Assembly (NCBI GenBank): GCA_946542925.1
Contig: CAMNLA010000006.1
Location: 148,347-212,346 of the forward strand
Length of the DNA stretch: 64,000 nucleotides
Reading direction: 5' to 3'
Source of the DNA: UBA4363 sp002393965
Lineage (GTDB): Bacteria; Bacteroidota; Bacteroidia; Bacteroidales; Paludibacteraceae
Shown: in pieces, positions 26,157-35,768 of the stretch
Position numbering within the stretch: position 1 is the stretch's first letter
Layout of the letters: each line of letters opens with the position of its first letter
Program-made: the position numbers and the translations under genes
Notes under the pieces: model-generated
Told to the model about the DNA's origin: nothing
Database searches by the model: none
The model's input: only the letters and a program-made list of their open reading frames with translations

Positions 26157-27161
26157 ATGGAAGATTACGCAATGGCAGGAACACTCGAACAGATAATTAA
26201 GCCAGTTCAAGACGAATTTAGTCGTTTTGAGGAGATGTATAACGATGCGTTCTCAACGTCGAATGCAGTCCTGAAAATGGTCTACCTGCAATTAAAGGAG
26301 GCAAAAGGGAAGCAGATTCGACCTATAATGGCTCTTTTGGCGGCGAAGGCGATGGGCGGTGTTTCCGATAAATCTTTTGACGTTGTCCTGGTCCTTGAAA
26401 TGCTTCATAATGCAAGCCTCCTTCATGACGATGTAATTGATGAAGCGGATATAAGGCGAGGGGCTCCTTCCGTAAACAAGACTTTTGGTAATAAAACAGC
26501 CATTTTGTCTGGAGATTATTTGTTAGCTCAGGCTTTTGGCCACCTAGCCGACATTAGTGAACCACGTATCATCACAGCACTTTCTCAACTTGGAAAAGAC
26601 TTGAGTGAAGGGGAAATTTTGGAGATGGTTGTTTCGATTCAATCTTTAAAAGATGAATCCAAATATTTGGAAGTAATTTACAAGAAAACCGCCGTTCTTT
26701 TTGCTACTAGTTTATATGTGGGAGCTTTGTCTTCAGGAAATGTGTCGGAAGATGAAGCTCAAAGGATGAGAGAGTTCGGTAATAAGTTAGGAATGTGTTT
26801 TCAGATCAAGGATGATATTTTTGACTACCAGTCGGATAGTAAAATTATCGGGAAACCTGTAGGAGCTGATATCCGAGAGAAGAAGATAACCCTGCCGTTG
26901 ATATACGCCTACCGTAATGCCTCGAAAGAGGAGAAGAGAGAGGCAGAACGTCGTTTGCAGACTTCGGAATCGGTTCTGAACGATGTTGATGTAGAGTTTT
27001 TCTTGCGTTTTGTCCATGCAAATAAGGGAATTCAAGGCGCAGAAGAAAGAATGGATGTTTTTCGCAAGGAGGCAGAACGACTGTTGGATTCTTTCCCCCC
27101 ATCAGATTACATAGAGGCGCTAAGGTCTATTTCGCATTTTATTACTGATCGTAAGAAATAG
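26157..27161 (+). CDS. Polyprenyl diphosphate synthase (octaprenyl-type)
   Basis: The 334-residue protein is a trans-isoprenyl diphosphate synthase that extends allylic diphosphates with IPP. The first Asp-rich motif DDVIDEADIRRG lies near residues 92-103 and the second, DDIFDY, near 222; KQIRPIM near residue 45 binds IPP. The length-determining residues upstream of the first motif are small (MLHNASLLH), so a long-chain product is likely. Given the menaquinone genes in this window, it may supply the quinone side chain, but that is inference. It is monocistronic and convergent with lpxH. Confidence 0.88.
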   Translation: MEDYAMAGTLEQIIKPVQDEFSRFEEMYNDAFSTSNAVLKMVYLQLKEAKGKQIRPIMALLAAKAMGGVSDKSFDVVLVLEMLHNASLLHDDVIDEADIRRGAPSVNKTFGNKTAILSGDYLLAQAFGHLADISEPRIITALSQLGKDLSEGEILEMVVSIQSLKDESKYLEVIYKKTAVLFATSLYVGALSSGNVSEDEAQRMREFGNKLGMCFQIKDDIFDYQSDSKIIGKPVGADIREKKITLPLIYAYRNASKEEKREAERRLQTSESVLNDVDVEFFLRFVHANKGIQGAEERMDVFRKEAERLLDSFPPSDYIEALRSISHFITDRKK

Positions 27162-27173
27162 ATAAAGAGTGGT

Positions 27174-27188
27174 TTTCGTCTGACGAAA
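27174..27188. terminator. Small hairpin between converging genes
   Basis: TTTCGT and ACGAAA form a tight 6-bp stem around CTG in the 30-base gap between the ends of the polyprenyl synthase and lpxH. It may be a weak bidirectional terminator; the flanking T-runs are short. Confidence 0.3.
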
Positions 27189-27191
27189 GAT

Positions 27192-27941
27192 TTATGCCTC
27201 ATCGTATTGATGAAGTTCCAAGGTTTCACCATCAAAAACGGCATAAGAGAAAAGAGAAATCCAATCTCCTAGAATAATGACTCGATTTCGTTTGCGCAAC
27301 ATCAGATCTAACAGAATATGTCGGTGACCGAAGATGAAATAGTCGACAGAGTGTGATTGAGAATAGGTTTTGGCGTACTGGACAAGCCATTCGTTCTCTT
27401 CTCCGTAATAATGGGCAGCAACTTCTTTCTCTCTGTTGTGTCGGCTCCAATTATATCCGAATTTGATACCGAAGAAAGGAGGAAATATCCGAAAGAGAAA
27501 TTGACAGGTTTTTGATCGGAAAATACCTTGTATAAGACGCACGCCTAGACCTTTTTCGTTTAGACCATCTCCATGGGCCAAAAAGAAATTTTTCCCTTGA
27601 ATGATTAGTTCACAAGGTTTTTCATGTACTGTAATACCTAATTCCTGACGGAGATATCCAAATGTCCACATATCATGGTTACCGGGGAAGAAATGAATGT
27701 CGACGCCTGCATCCGAAAGTTCCGCCACTTTTCCCAAGAAACGAGTAAATCCTTTAGGGACCACCATGCGATATTCAAACCAGAAATCAAACATGTCCCC
27801 AAGAAAATAGATGGCTTCGGCCTCGGTTTTGATGGAATCCAGAAAACGACATAATTTGCGCTCTTGTTCTCTGCCATCTGAAATGACAAGGCTGCCAAGA
27901 TGAGCATCAGAAAGAAAGTATGTGCGTTTTGTCTTTGGCAT
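27192..27941 (-). CDS. lpxH: UDP-2,3-diacylglucosamine diphosphatase (LpxH-like)
   Basis: The 249-residue calcineurin-like phosphoesterase should hydrolyse UDP-2,3-diacylglucosamine to lipid X in lipid A synthesis, at the inner face of the membrane. The metal-site motifs are SDAHLG at the N-terminus, GDMFDFW near residue 48, GNHDMW near 86, LAHGDG near 119 and FGHRHI near 201. It ends a five-gene minus-strand unit (polA to lpxH) and starts 10 bases after the DUF59 gene. A close paralogue (LpxH2-type) is the main alternative. Confidence 0.85.
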   Translation of the reverse strand: MPKTKRTYFLSDAHLGSLVISDGREQERKLCRFLDSIKTEAEAIYFLGDMFDFWFEYRMVVPKGFTRFLGKVAELSDAGVDIHFFPGNHDMWTFGYLRQELGITVHEKPCELIIQGKNFFLAHGDGLNEKGLGVRLIQGIFRSKTCQFLFRIFPPFFGIKFGYNWSRHNREKEVAAHYYGEENEWLVQYAKTYSQSHSVDYFIFGHRHILLDLMLRKRNRVIILGDWISLFSYAVFDGETLELHQYDEA

Positions 27942-27951
27942 AGAAATAGAA

Positions 27952-28281
27952 TCAAAGTAAGCCGAGTTCTAGTTTTGCCTCTTCAGACATCATGTCACGA
28001 CTCCATTCAGGCTCGTAGACCAAATTCACTATTGCTTTTGTAATGCCGGTTACTCCTTCTACCTTTTGCTTTACGTCATCAAGGATAAAGTCCGCCATTG
28101 GGCAGGATGGAGCGGTAAAGGTCATGTCAATAGATACAACAGTTCCGTCCACATCGATTTTATATACAAGGCCAAGATCATAAATATTAACAGGGATTTC
28201 GGGATCGTAGACAGTTTTAAGTACTTCCACAATACGCTCTTCCAGCTTCTCTTTGTCTATTGTTTGTTCGTTTAGTGTCAT
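27952..28281 (-). CDS. DUF59/MIP18-family iron-sulfur assembly factor (SufT-like)
   Basis: This is a 109-residue single-domain protein of the MIP18 family, whose members help load iron-sulfur clusters. The core motif DPEIPVNIYDLGLVYKI spans about residues 23-39, and the conserved Cys sits in TAPSCPMADFI near residue 60. No suf genes are nearby. It lies between a thioesterase gene and lpxH in a tight operon (gaps of 20 and 10 bases). SufT or PaaD-like activity cannot be distinguished from sequence. Confidence 0.85.
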   Translation of the reverse strand: MTLNEQTIDKEKLEERIVEVLKTVYDPEIPVNIYDLGLVYKIDVDGTVVSIDMTFTAPSCPMADFILDDVKQKVEGVTGITKAIVNLVYEPEWSRDMMSEEAKLELGLL

Positions 28282-28301
28282 GTCAGGATTGGGGTCTGTT
28301 G

Positions 28302-28742
28302 TTAGTTTTCTTTTAAAGAATCTGTTTCCTCAGCAAGTGCATCAAGTTCTTTTGTGGTTCCGAGACGACCATTGATGAGCGCGACAGTTTCGATTCGGGA
28401 ACGGATGCACAACACGCCTTGTTGGGTCCCGTTTTCTTCATTAGGTTTATAGATATCTTGCAGGAAAACATATTTGATACCCTCCTTTTCCACATTAAGA
28501 CAGGAAATATAAACATCTCCAGGGCGAAGGGAATTCTTGTAATCAATGGATATCCGAGCAACCACGCAATCAACACCCCGCTTGTGTAGTTCAGAAAAGG
28601 AGAGTTGGTTTTTTTCTAGGAATTTGTGCCGTGTATGTTCTAGATAGTGTTGGTAATTGGCATTATTGACAATGCCTTGCAGGTCACACTCATAGTCACG
28701 TACTTGGTCGGTATACGTAAAGATGTATTTCTTCTGTTTCAT
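28302..28742 (-). CDS. Acyl-CoA thioesterase, 4-hydroxybenzoyl-CoA/YbgC type
   Basis: A 146-residue hotdog-fold thioesterase. The catalytic region reads DYECDLQGIVNNANYQHYL near residues 13-31, with the Asp-x-x-Gly-x-x-Asn arrangement of the YbgC group, and ends with an acidic tail. The frame is open to 28823, but this would overlap the upstream gene and add unrelated hydrophobic sequence, so ATG 28742 (MKQKKYIFTYTD) is used. Substrate unknown; YbgC relatives act on short-chain acyl-CoA or acyl-ACP. Confidence 0.88.
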   Translation of the reverse strand: MKQKKYIFTYTDQVRDYECDLQGIVNNANYQHYLEHTRHKFLEKNQLSFSELHKRGVDCVVARISIDYKNSLRPGDVYISCLNVEKEGIKYVFLQDIYKPNEENGTQQGVLCIRSRIETVALINGRLGTTKELDALAEETDSLKEN

Positions 28743-28771
28743 TGTGTACAAAGAAAATAAAAAAAATAAAA

Positions 28772-29983
28772 TTAAGGAAGTTGTGGAGTGTTCAATGCGT
28801 TGGAAATAACGCAATCCATACAAATGTCATGCTCTTCGACAGGAAGTGATTCTAGAATTTGAAAATGGAAACAAAGGCCTATTTTATAGCAGTTTAAATG
28901 GCAGAACAGGCGGTCGTAGAATCCTTTTCCCCTGCCCAAGCGGTGGCCTTTTTTATCAAAGGCCATTCCTGGAACTATAGCAAGATCAATTCCTCCAAAG
29001 TAGGCATTCCCATTTGGTTCTAGGATATGGAAGGCTCCTGTCTGCAGACTTTCTTCCCCTTTGTAAAGACGTAGTTCTAAATCGTCCCCGACAACGGCGG
29101 GGAGAACAACCGTTTTCCCTGAAGAAATGGCATGTTCTATCAGTTGTTTCGTTTGAATCTCGTCCGGAAGGTTTGAGTATAGTAGCACGCTTCTTGCCTC
29201 TTTCCACTTTTGTGTTCTTTCAATCTGGTGGCAGGCATCTTTTGACCAATCGACTAATTGACTTTCCATATAGCCATGTTTTCGGGATCTAATAAGTCTC
29301 CTTATCGATTTTTTCTTTTCTTTAAGGAGTCGATCTTCCTCCATCACAAGGGCCTTATGGTAATAGAATTTTCTTTTTTCAACCGAAATAGCATGACGGG
29401 TTGCTTCACGTAGGTTCAGATTGCATTCCCACAATTCGTCACATTGTGATATATATAGATAATCGTAATGAAGCTCTTTCCCTTTTTGTAAATCGACAAT
29501 CCAATCCACCGTTTCAACGATATCGGATTGTTGAAGATGTTCTAATGAAAAAATATAAAGGCCAAACTCTTTGAAATGCCCATAGAAGCCGTCAATAACT
29601 TTCTCTACTTTATTATGGATAATATTCTGGAGTGGAAGTGCGTTCTGCCAATAGATCTTCTCTGCTTTACCTATTGCTTGCCCATTTAGTACGAATCCAT
29701 ATCCGGCATTCTTGTCTTCGTCCATGATTTTGTTGGTGCGTTCTTGGTTCAATCCAGGACTCACCACTTGCTCTCCGGCTACATTGTTTATCATGTTCTC
29801 TGCCGGTCTTTTCCCTTCTCGCATGGCTCTTGTTACTTCTATACCTATGCTGAGAGCGTGATCCTGCAGGTCGGGACGGTCCAGGTTTACAAGTCCGGCA
29901 TAACGGGTTCCTACAAGGTCAATCAATGTTTCTCTGGCATACCGTTCAAAGAAACAGGTGTCGTATTTCGGGTGTTCATTCAT
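28772..29983 (-). CDS. Fusion: unknown N-terminal domain + 5-formyltetrahydrofolate cyclo-ligase
   Basis: The 403-residue protein ends in a full cyclo-ligase domain (about 220-400) that converts 5-formyl-THF to 5,10-methenyl-THF with ATP. It starts KKKSIRRLIRSRKHGY and contains AIVPGMAFDKKGHRLG and the Mg-ATP signature GRGKGFYDRL. The first ~215 residues form a separate region I do not recognise (for example GYGFVLNGQAIGKAEKIYW and FSLEHLQQSDIVETVDWIV), rich in acidic and aromatic residues. Normal cyclo-ligases have only ~180-200 residues. An internal Met (MEEDRLLKEKKK) could give a separate product. It follows polA by 26 bases. Confidence 0.8.
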   Translation of the reverse strand: MNEHPKYDTCFFERYARETLIDLVGTRYAGLVNLDRPDLQDHALSIGIEVTRAMREGKRPAENMINNVAGEQVVSPGLNQERTNKIMDEDKNAGYGFVLNGQAIGKAEKIYWQNALPLQNIIHNKVEKVIDGFYGHFKEFGLYIFSLEHLQQSDIVETVDWIVDLQKGKELHYDYLYISQCDELWECNLNLREATRHAISVEKRKFYYHKALVMEEDRLLKEKKKSIRRLIRSRKHGYMESQLVDWSKDACHQIERTQKWKEARSVLLYSNLPDEIQTKQLIEHAISSGKTVVLPAVVGDDLELRLYKGEESLQTGAFHILEPNGNAYFGGIDLAIVPGMAFDKKGHRLGRGKGFYDRLFCHLNCYKIGLCFHFQILESLPVEEHDICMDCVISNALNTPQLP

Positions 29984-30009
29984 GAGAGATTGTTATTGAA
30001 CGTAATGTG

Positions 30010-32823
30010 TCAATGGGCCTCCAGCCAATTCTTTCCGGTTCCTATGTCAACCCGCAGCGGGACGAGAAGAGGAAATGCGTTTTCCATTTCTTCTTTTACA
30101 AGTTGTTTCATCTGTTCCTCTTCTTCTTTAGGCACATTAAAGTTCAGTTCGTCATGTACCTGTAGAATCAGCTTACTGCAAAGTCCCTCTCTTTGTATTC
30201 GTTGATCAACATGGACCATGGCAAGTTTGATGATGTCTGCTGCGGAGCCTTGGATGGGGGCGTTCACGGCATTGCGCTCTGCAAAGCCACGAACATTTGC
30301 ATTGTGAGAAAGGATGTCTGGCAGAAAACGCTTGCGATGCAGTAGGGTTTCTACATAACCCTTTTCACGAGCCTTTTCTTTACAGGATTCGATATAGTCT
30401 GCCACACCTGGGAATGAGTTGAAATAATTGTCAATCAGAGATTTTGCCTCTGTTCGTGAGATCTGAAGTCGCTCTGCCAACCCAAAGGCCGAGATGCCAT
30501 AGATAATGCCGAAATTTGCTGTTTTGGCTTGACGGCGCATTTCCTTGGTTACTTCCGACGGGGGGATGTGATAGATATGTGCGGCTGTAGCTGTATGGAT
30601 ATCCTCATCGTTTCGGAATGCAGAAATCAGGTGCTCATCTCTGCTGAGATGAGCCATGATTCGTAATTCCACTTGAGAATAATCTGCACTGAGGAATACG
30701 CAACCAGGTTCGGCAACGAAGGCCTTCCGTATTTCCTTCCCTTGCTCGTCTCGGATAGGGATATTCTGAATGTTGGGATTACTGGACGATAGCCGGCCGG
30801 TTGCTGTTATAGTTTGGTTGAAGGAGGTGTGAATCTTTCCTGTTTTTACATTAATCAGTTTGGGAAGGGCATCAACGTATGTACCCAGTAATTTTTTCAA
30901 GCTACGATATTGCAGGATTTTCTCTATTACGTCGTGTTTCCCCCTCAAAGATAGGAGGGTTTCTTCGTCTGTGACGTACTGACCGGTCCGAGTCTTGCGA
31001 GGTTTTTCTACTAATTTTAGCTTTTCGAATAGCAGTTCCCCTATCTGTTTAGGGGAGGATACATTGATGTTCTCCCCTGCCATAGTCTTGATAGCATGCT
31101 CGATACGGTTCATTTCTGCGGACATTGTAGCACTGCTCTGCTGTAAGGAGAAATCGTCTATCAGCACTCCGTTTCGTTCCATTCTCGTCAGGACTCTCAC
31201 GAGGGGCATTTCTATATCATAGCAAAGAGACGATAGCCCATTTTTCTCAATCTGTTTCTCCAGAACGTCCTTCAGCTGCCATGTTATGTCTGCATCTTCG
31301 GCTGCGTAGTTACATACTTCGGTAATGCGTTCTTTCTGCACATCTCGCATGTTTCTCTGGGTTTTCCCTTTGTGCCCGATCAGTTCTTCTATGGCAATGG
31401 GCCGATACCCAAGTAGTGTCTCTGCCATATAATCCATGCTGTGATGCAACTCTGGATTGAGCAGATAGTGGGCTACCATCGTGTCAAAAAGAGGACCATC
31501 GACCTTTATTCCGTAGTTTTCCAGTATCAGAAGATCATATTTCAGGTTCTGACCGACTTTTCGGATGGAAGGGCTTTGCCATATAGGTCGGAATTGTTCC
31601 AAAACAGATTGTACTTCATCTCGGTTTTCGCTGACAGGGATGTACCATGCCTCATGAGATTTGATGGCAAACGAAAGGCCAACCAGTTCGGCGCAGAGGG
31701 GATCTGTTCCGGTCGTTTCCGTGTCGAAGCAAACCTCCTTTTGTTGCTCCAATAGGTTTGATAGACGCTTTAACTTTTCTTCCGTATCAACAAGAATATA
31801 GCGGTGTTCTATGTCACGGTAGGTCCTTAGTGTATCTGCGCTTGAAACCGACGTCTCTTCTTCCCCATTTGATTCGACAGGTACTGAAAATAGGTCCGCC
31901 TGCATGGGATTTGCTGATTTTTTCAGCGAGGGTCTTGTATGGGTCGGGATGTGCTGGGCATCTGGGTTTAGCAGCTCGAGCTGTTTACGGAATTCAAGTT
32001 CAGTATAGAGGGCAACAAGGGCATCTTTGTCAGGTTCCGAACGGCGCATCGAAGCCAGATCCAACTCTATCGGGACATCGGTTCTGATGGTTGCCAGAAA
32101 CTTGGAAAAGCGAATCTGCTCGATGTTTTCTTCTATTTTCTTCTTCAAAGCCCCTTTTAGGGCATCCGTGTGTTCCAGAAGATTGTCTATGGAACCCCAT
32201 TCATTGAGCAATTTTACGGCTGTTTTTTCTCCTACGCCCGGACATCCGGGGATGTTGTCAGACGCATCGCCCATCAAACCAAGCAGGTCAATGACTTGCG
32301 TGACACTCTGGATACCCCACTTGTCCAATACTTGCTGAACCCCCAGGGTCTCAAATCCTCCCCCGTATCGAGGACGATAAATGCTCTTTCGTTCTCCGAC
32401 AAGCTGACCATAGTCCTTGTCAGGTGTCATCATGTATGTGTCAATGCCCGCTGCTGCAGCCTTGTTAGCTAAGGTTCCGATCACATCATCGGCTTCGAAT
32501 CCGTTGACGGAGATGACGGGAATGCGGAATGCTTCGACTAATTGTTTAATGAGTGGTACTGATCTGCGGATATCTTCCGGGGTCTCCTCCCGTTGGGCCT
32601 TGTATTGTTCGTACATTTCATGGCGGAACGTCTTTCCGGAGGGGTCAAAGACGACCGCTATGTAATCTGGATTTCTGTCTCGCAGGACTTCTTGCAACGT
32701 GTTCAGAAATCCGAAGATAGCCGAGGTGTTAAGTCCTTTGGAATTAATGCGTGGAGTTTTCAGAAAGGCATAGTATGCCCGATAGATGAGGGCATAGGCA
32801 TCCAAAAGGTATAGTGTTTCCAT
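30010..32823 (-). CDS. polA: DNA polymerase I
   Basis: PolA removes RNA primers and fills gaps in replication and repair. From ATG 32823 (METLYLLDAYALIYRA) it has 937 residues: a 5'-3' exonuclease (about 1-290, GFEADDVIGTLA), a 3'-5' exonuclease with the intact metal motif CFDTETTGTDPL near residue 365, and the polymerase domain with motif A SADYSQVELRIMAHLSR, motif B KTANFGIIYGISAFGL and motif C QVHDELNF. All three activities look intact. A longer frame to 32850 adds nine unconserved residues. It heads the unit polA-cyclo-ligase-thioesterase-DUF59-lpxH. Confidence 0.95.
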   Translation of the reverse strand: METLYLLDAYALIYRAYYAFLKTPRINSKGLNTSAIFGFLNTLQEVLRDRNPDYIAVVFDPSGKTFRHEMYEQYKAQREETPEDIRRSVPLIKQLVEAFRIPVISVNGFEADDVIGTLANKAAAAGIDTYMMTPDKDYGQLVGERKSIYRPRYGGGFETLGVQQVLDKWGIQSVTQVIDLLGLMGDASDNIPGCPGVGEKTAVKLLNEWGSIDNLLEHTDALKGALKKKIEENIEQIRFSKFLATIRTDVPIELDLASMRRSEPDKDALVALYTELEFRKQLELLNPDAQHIPTHTRPSLKKSANPMQADLFSVPVESNGEEETSVSSADTLRTYRDIEHRYILVDTEEKLKRLSNLLEQQKEVCFDTETTGTDPLCAELVGLSFAIKSHEAWYIPVSENRDEVQSVLEQFRPIWQSPSIRKVGQNLKYDLLILENYGIKVDGPLFDTMVAHYLLNPELHHSMDYMAETLLGYRPIAIEELIGHKGKTQRNMRDVQKERITEVCNYAAEDADITWQLKDVLEKQIEKNGLSSLCYDIEMPLVRVLTRMERNGVLIDDFSLQQSSATMSAEMNRIEHAIKTMAGENINVSSPKQIGELLFEKLKLVEKPRKTRTGQYVTDEETLLSLRGKHDVIEKILQYRSLKKLLGTYVDALPKLINVKTGKIHTSFNQTITATGRLSSSNPNIQNIPIRDEQGKEIRKAFVAEPGCVFLSADYSQVELRIMAHLSRDEHLISAFRNDEDIHTATAAHIYHIPPSEVTKEMRRQAKTANFGIIYGISAFGLAERLQISRTEAKSLIDNYFNSFPGVADYIESCKEKAREKGYVETLLHRKRFLPDILSHNANVRGFAERNAVNAPIQGSAADIIKLAMVHVDQRIQREGLCSKLILQVHDELNFNVPKEEEEQMKQLVKEEMENAFPLLVPLRVDIGTGKNWLEAH

Positions 32824-32911
32824 GGTGCGAAGTGTATAGTGGAGAAACACCTCCCCTGTTTGTGGTTTGTGCGGACGAGGGAGATGGTCTTATTGATAGG
32901 TCATTTGCCAG

Positions 32912-33175
32912 TTAGGACTCCGGATTGATGCGGCGACGTCTTTGTTCGCGCTTGCGCAATGCCTGTGCTTCCATATCGTCCATGACATCGAAAACAGACA
33001 CGACGATGTCTCCGCGTTTCTTGGTTATGATATAGTCTGTGTCCAGTGTCGCCACAAGATGTTTTAGTTGCCACTCTGCAGCGCGCATACGGTGTAGCAT
33101 TTTCTGGCTGTCGCGCATCAATTGTCGATTCTGTTTTTTCAGTACGAGAATCTTTTCCTGATCAGTCATTTCCAT
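32912..33175 (-). CDS. Small hypothetical protein
   Basis: The frame encodes 87 residues without a signal peptide or membrane segment. The first half is a predicted basic helix (LKKQNRQLMRDSQKMLHRMRA); the middle has VATLDTDYIITKKRGDIVVSVFDV and the C-terminus is Arg-rich. I do not recognise it. It lies 88 bases upstream of polA in the same direction and may be cotranscribed. Its codon usage resembles its neighbours. The coil-like, basic character would fit a nucleic-acid or ribosome-associated role, but that is only a guess. Confidence 0.55.
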   Translation of the reverse strand: MEMTDQEKILVLKKQNRQLMRDSQKMLHRMRAAEWQLKHLVATLDTDYIITKKRGDIVVSVFDVMDDMEAQALRKREQRRRRINPES

Positions 33176-33260
33176 AGTTAATGCGTTTTAATGTCAAGGG
33201 GTTTTACTTCTTTTTTTAAATGCACCGTTCGATTTTCGATGATTCCTCTCGGAGAAGGAA

Positions 33261-35738
33261 TCAGAACTCCTCCGGCATTTCGTCACTGGTCGAGTTTGGC
33301 GTATTTTCTTCATCCGGACCTCCGTCCCTGTTTCGTTTTGCTTTTTTCTTGGCATTTCCGAAGTTATAGGTTCCCGTCAGGCGGAACTGAGGACCGAATG
33401 GGACGTTCTTGTAATGCTGACGGAAGTGCGAACTGGACGTTGTACGTTCATTCTTGCGCGAATTCAATATGTCGCGGACGGTGAAGGCAACGGAGACTTT
33501 GCGGTCCCAGAACGTCTTGCGCAGTCCCATGTCAAGAGTGAAGACTCCTTTTGTCTTTCCCTGAGTGATAACACGAGCTGAGGTATAGGAACCCGTCATC
33601 TGACCGCTGAATGTTTTTGTGAACATCACGTTGCCCAGCATCTTTGCCGACCAGGAGAAGTTCTCGGAACCGGAGAGATGGATGCGGTCGTCCACTGGCT
33701 GGCTGATCTGTGAACGGGGTGCATCGAAATCACTTGCCTGAAACTTCTCATAATAGAGGTTCAGCGTCGATGTCAGAGACAGCCAGCGCGTAAACGCATC
33801 TTTAAGCACAAATTCACCGCCGGCCTTCTGGTTGGACGAGACGTTCAGGTAACTCGTATTGATGATGCCGTTCACGTCAAGGAATTGGTAAGAATTGACG
33901 ACATTGTCGGTGTAGCGGTAGTATGCCGATGCAGAGAAGGTGTGGGCCTCCCAGGATTTGATGTAGTTCAGTTCCAAGGCATTGACGTACTCAGGCTCAA
34001 GATCGGGATTTCCGAAGGTGATGTTGGTGGAGTCTGAAATGTCACGGTACGAGTTCAGTTGACGCCCGCGTGGACGGTTTATGCGGCGTGTATAGTTGAG
34101 TTGTATCTCATTCCCGTGGGGCAGGGAATAGCTGAGGAACAGGGTAGGGAAAGGCTCAAAATAGGTTTTCTGTGGGTTGCTTATGCCATTGGTCTTGTTG
34201 TCGATGACAATGTATTCGCCACGAAGACCGAGCTGATAGCTGAAGTTGTTGATACGCGAACCAAAGGTCACATATCCGGCATATAACTGTTCGGCATAGG
34301 TATAGTTGTTGTGGAGAAGTGGATCTCGTTCATAGACGTTGCCTGTAAGGTTGTCTACTTCGGAAACGGAATGCCGGTTCTGATAGCGGACATCAACGCC
34401 TGCCTGCAGTTTGTGCTTGCGTAACAGCGTCTTTTCGTAGTCGCTCTTGAATTCATACGTGTTGTTGTTCGCGTCGTTCAGCTGGTTCTGGTCCTGATCA
34501 TTGTAGCCGGTCTGCAGATAGTTGTATTTCTTGTCGTCTCCATAGTGTGAATAGGAAAGAGAGGAGACCAGCGAACTGCTCTTGTCTATGTTCCAGCTAT
34601 GATCCAGCGTGAAGTTGCAGGAGAGAGGAGACCTGTCTCCGTCAACGGTTCTTCTGTATCGACGGCTGACGGAACTGGTCGCATTGTCGAAGGACGAGTA
34701 GTTCATCCGGCTGTCATAGTTGAAGTCTCGTGCCATGAGATAGGCCGAAAATCCTACCGTCTGCTTGTCTGTCATCGCATAGTTTAAGCCGAGTCTCGTC
34801 GTGTAGTCTATGCGTTGGCGGAGCTGACGGGTGTCTTGATACATCGTCGAGGTCGTGTCCCCGTTGGCATCCAGGTAGTAGCGGTCCACGTCGGTCTCAT
34901 TGCCGTTGTAGTTGTTGCGGAACCCGAAGTTGGCGTATCCGTCCCATCGCCCTTTATTGAAGTTCAGGTTGATTCCTGCCCGTTCTCCCAAACGGTCTGA
35001 ATGTACGGCATGCTCCAGACCGGCATTTACGCTGCCGTAATAGCCGGCTTTCCTGTCTTTTTTCATGACCAGGTTGATCACACCGGCCGACCCTTCCGGA
35101 GAGAATTTGGCAGATGGGTTCGTGATGATCTCCACCGATTCGATGTTCTCGGCTGGTATCTGTTCCAGTATCTGTGCGCGGTTCTCTTCCGTTAGACCGG
35201 ATGGCTTTCCGTTAATCCAGATCTCGACATTCGAACTGTTCCGCAGGGTGATTTCTCCGTCATTGTCCACCTCGACTGACGGAATTCCCTGCAGCACCTC
35301 ACTGGCATCGCCTCCTGCAGCCGCAATGCTTTGGTCAACGGAGAATACTTTTTTGTCAATGTCAAACCGAGCCTGAGAGCCTTGAGCGACGACCTCTACT
35401 TCTTTCAGCATTTTAGCGTCTTCCTCCATCAGCATCTTGCCGATATGTACATGGTGGCTCTTTCCTGTTATCGAGATCTTCTTTTCTACATCCTTGTACC
35501 CGATAAACGTCGCCTTTACTGCATACACTCCTGTCTTCACTCCGACCAGTTCAAAGGTCCCTTCTTCCGAGGAGAGGGTTCCCGCCAGTGGTTTGTCGTT
35601 TTGATATAGGCCGACGCTGGCATACCCGATCGGTTGATTGGTGGCTTTGTCAATGAGTGTTCCTTTTATCGTGACTTGGGCTTGAAGTGCAAGTACGGAG
35701 AATACAGATAGGAATACGAGAGCGAGATGTTTTTGCAT
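33261..35738 (-). CDS. Outer-membrane beta-barrel receptor (CarboxypepD_reg/TonB-like)
   Basis: This is an 825-residue outer-membrane protein of the Bacteroidota outer-membrane beta-barrel family. Signal peptide at about 1-20 (ending LALQAQ), a carboxypeptidase-regulatory-like domain (about 22-105, TIKGTLIDKATNQPIGYASV), a plug-like domain (about 130-220, IPSVEVDNDGEITLRNSSNVEIWINGK, split in two blocks) and a long barrel with alternating polar and aromatic strands. The barrel ends at about residue 790 and is followed by a charged tail. No SusD partner is present, so this is not a typical polysaccharide locus. It lies 30 bases after pyk. Confidence 0.88.
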   Translation of the reverse strand: MQKHLALVFLSVFSVLALQAQVTIKGTLIDKATNQPIGYASVGLYQNDKPLAGTLSSEEGTFELVGVKTGVYAVKATFIGYKDVEKKISITGKSHHVHIGKMLMEEDAKMLKEVEVVAQGSQARFDIDKKVFSVDQSIAAAGGDASEVLQGIPSVEVDNDGEITLRNSSNVEIWINGKPSGLTEENRAQILEQIPAENIESVEIITNPSAKFSPEGSAGVINLVMKKDRKAGYYGSVNAGLEHAVHSDRLGERAGINLNFNKGRWDGYANFGFRNNYNGNETDVDRYYLDANGDTTSTMYQDTRQLRQRIDYTTRLGLNYAMTDKQTVGFSAYLMARDFNYDSRMNYSSFDNATSSVSRRYRRTVDGDRSPLSCNFTLDHSWNIDKSSSLVSSLSYSHYGDDKKYNYLQTGYNDQDQNQLNDANNNTYEFKSDYEKTLLRKHKLQAGVDVRYQNRHSVSEVDNLTGNVYERDPLLHNNYTYAEQLYAGYVTFGSRINNFSYQLGLRGEYIVIDNKTNGISNPQKTYFEPFPTLFLSYSLPHGNEIQLNYTRRINRPRGRQLNSYRDISDSTNITFGNPDLEPEYVNALELNYIKSWEAHTFSASAYYRYTDNVVNSYQFLDVNGIINTSYLNVSSNQKAGGEFVLKDAFTRWLSLTSTLNLYYEKFQASDFDAPRSQISQPVDDRIHLSGSENFSWSAKMLGNVMFTKTFSGQMTGSYTSARVITQGKTKGVFTLDMGLRKTFWDRKVSVAFTVRDILNSRKNERTTSSSHFRQHYKNVPFGPQFRLTGTYNFGNAKKKAKRNRDGGPDEENTPNSTSDEMPEEF

Positions 35739-35768
35739 GGATGCGGATCAATGGTGCGCTTGATGAAT

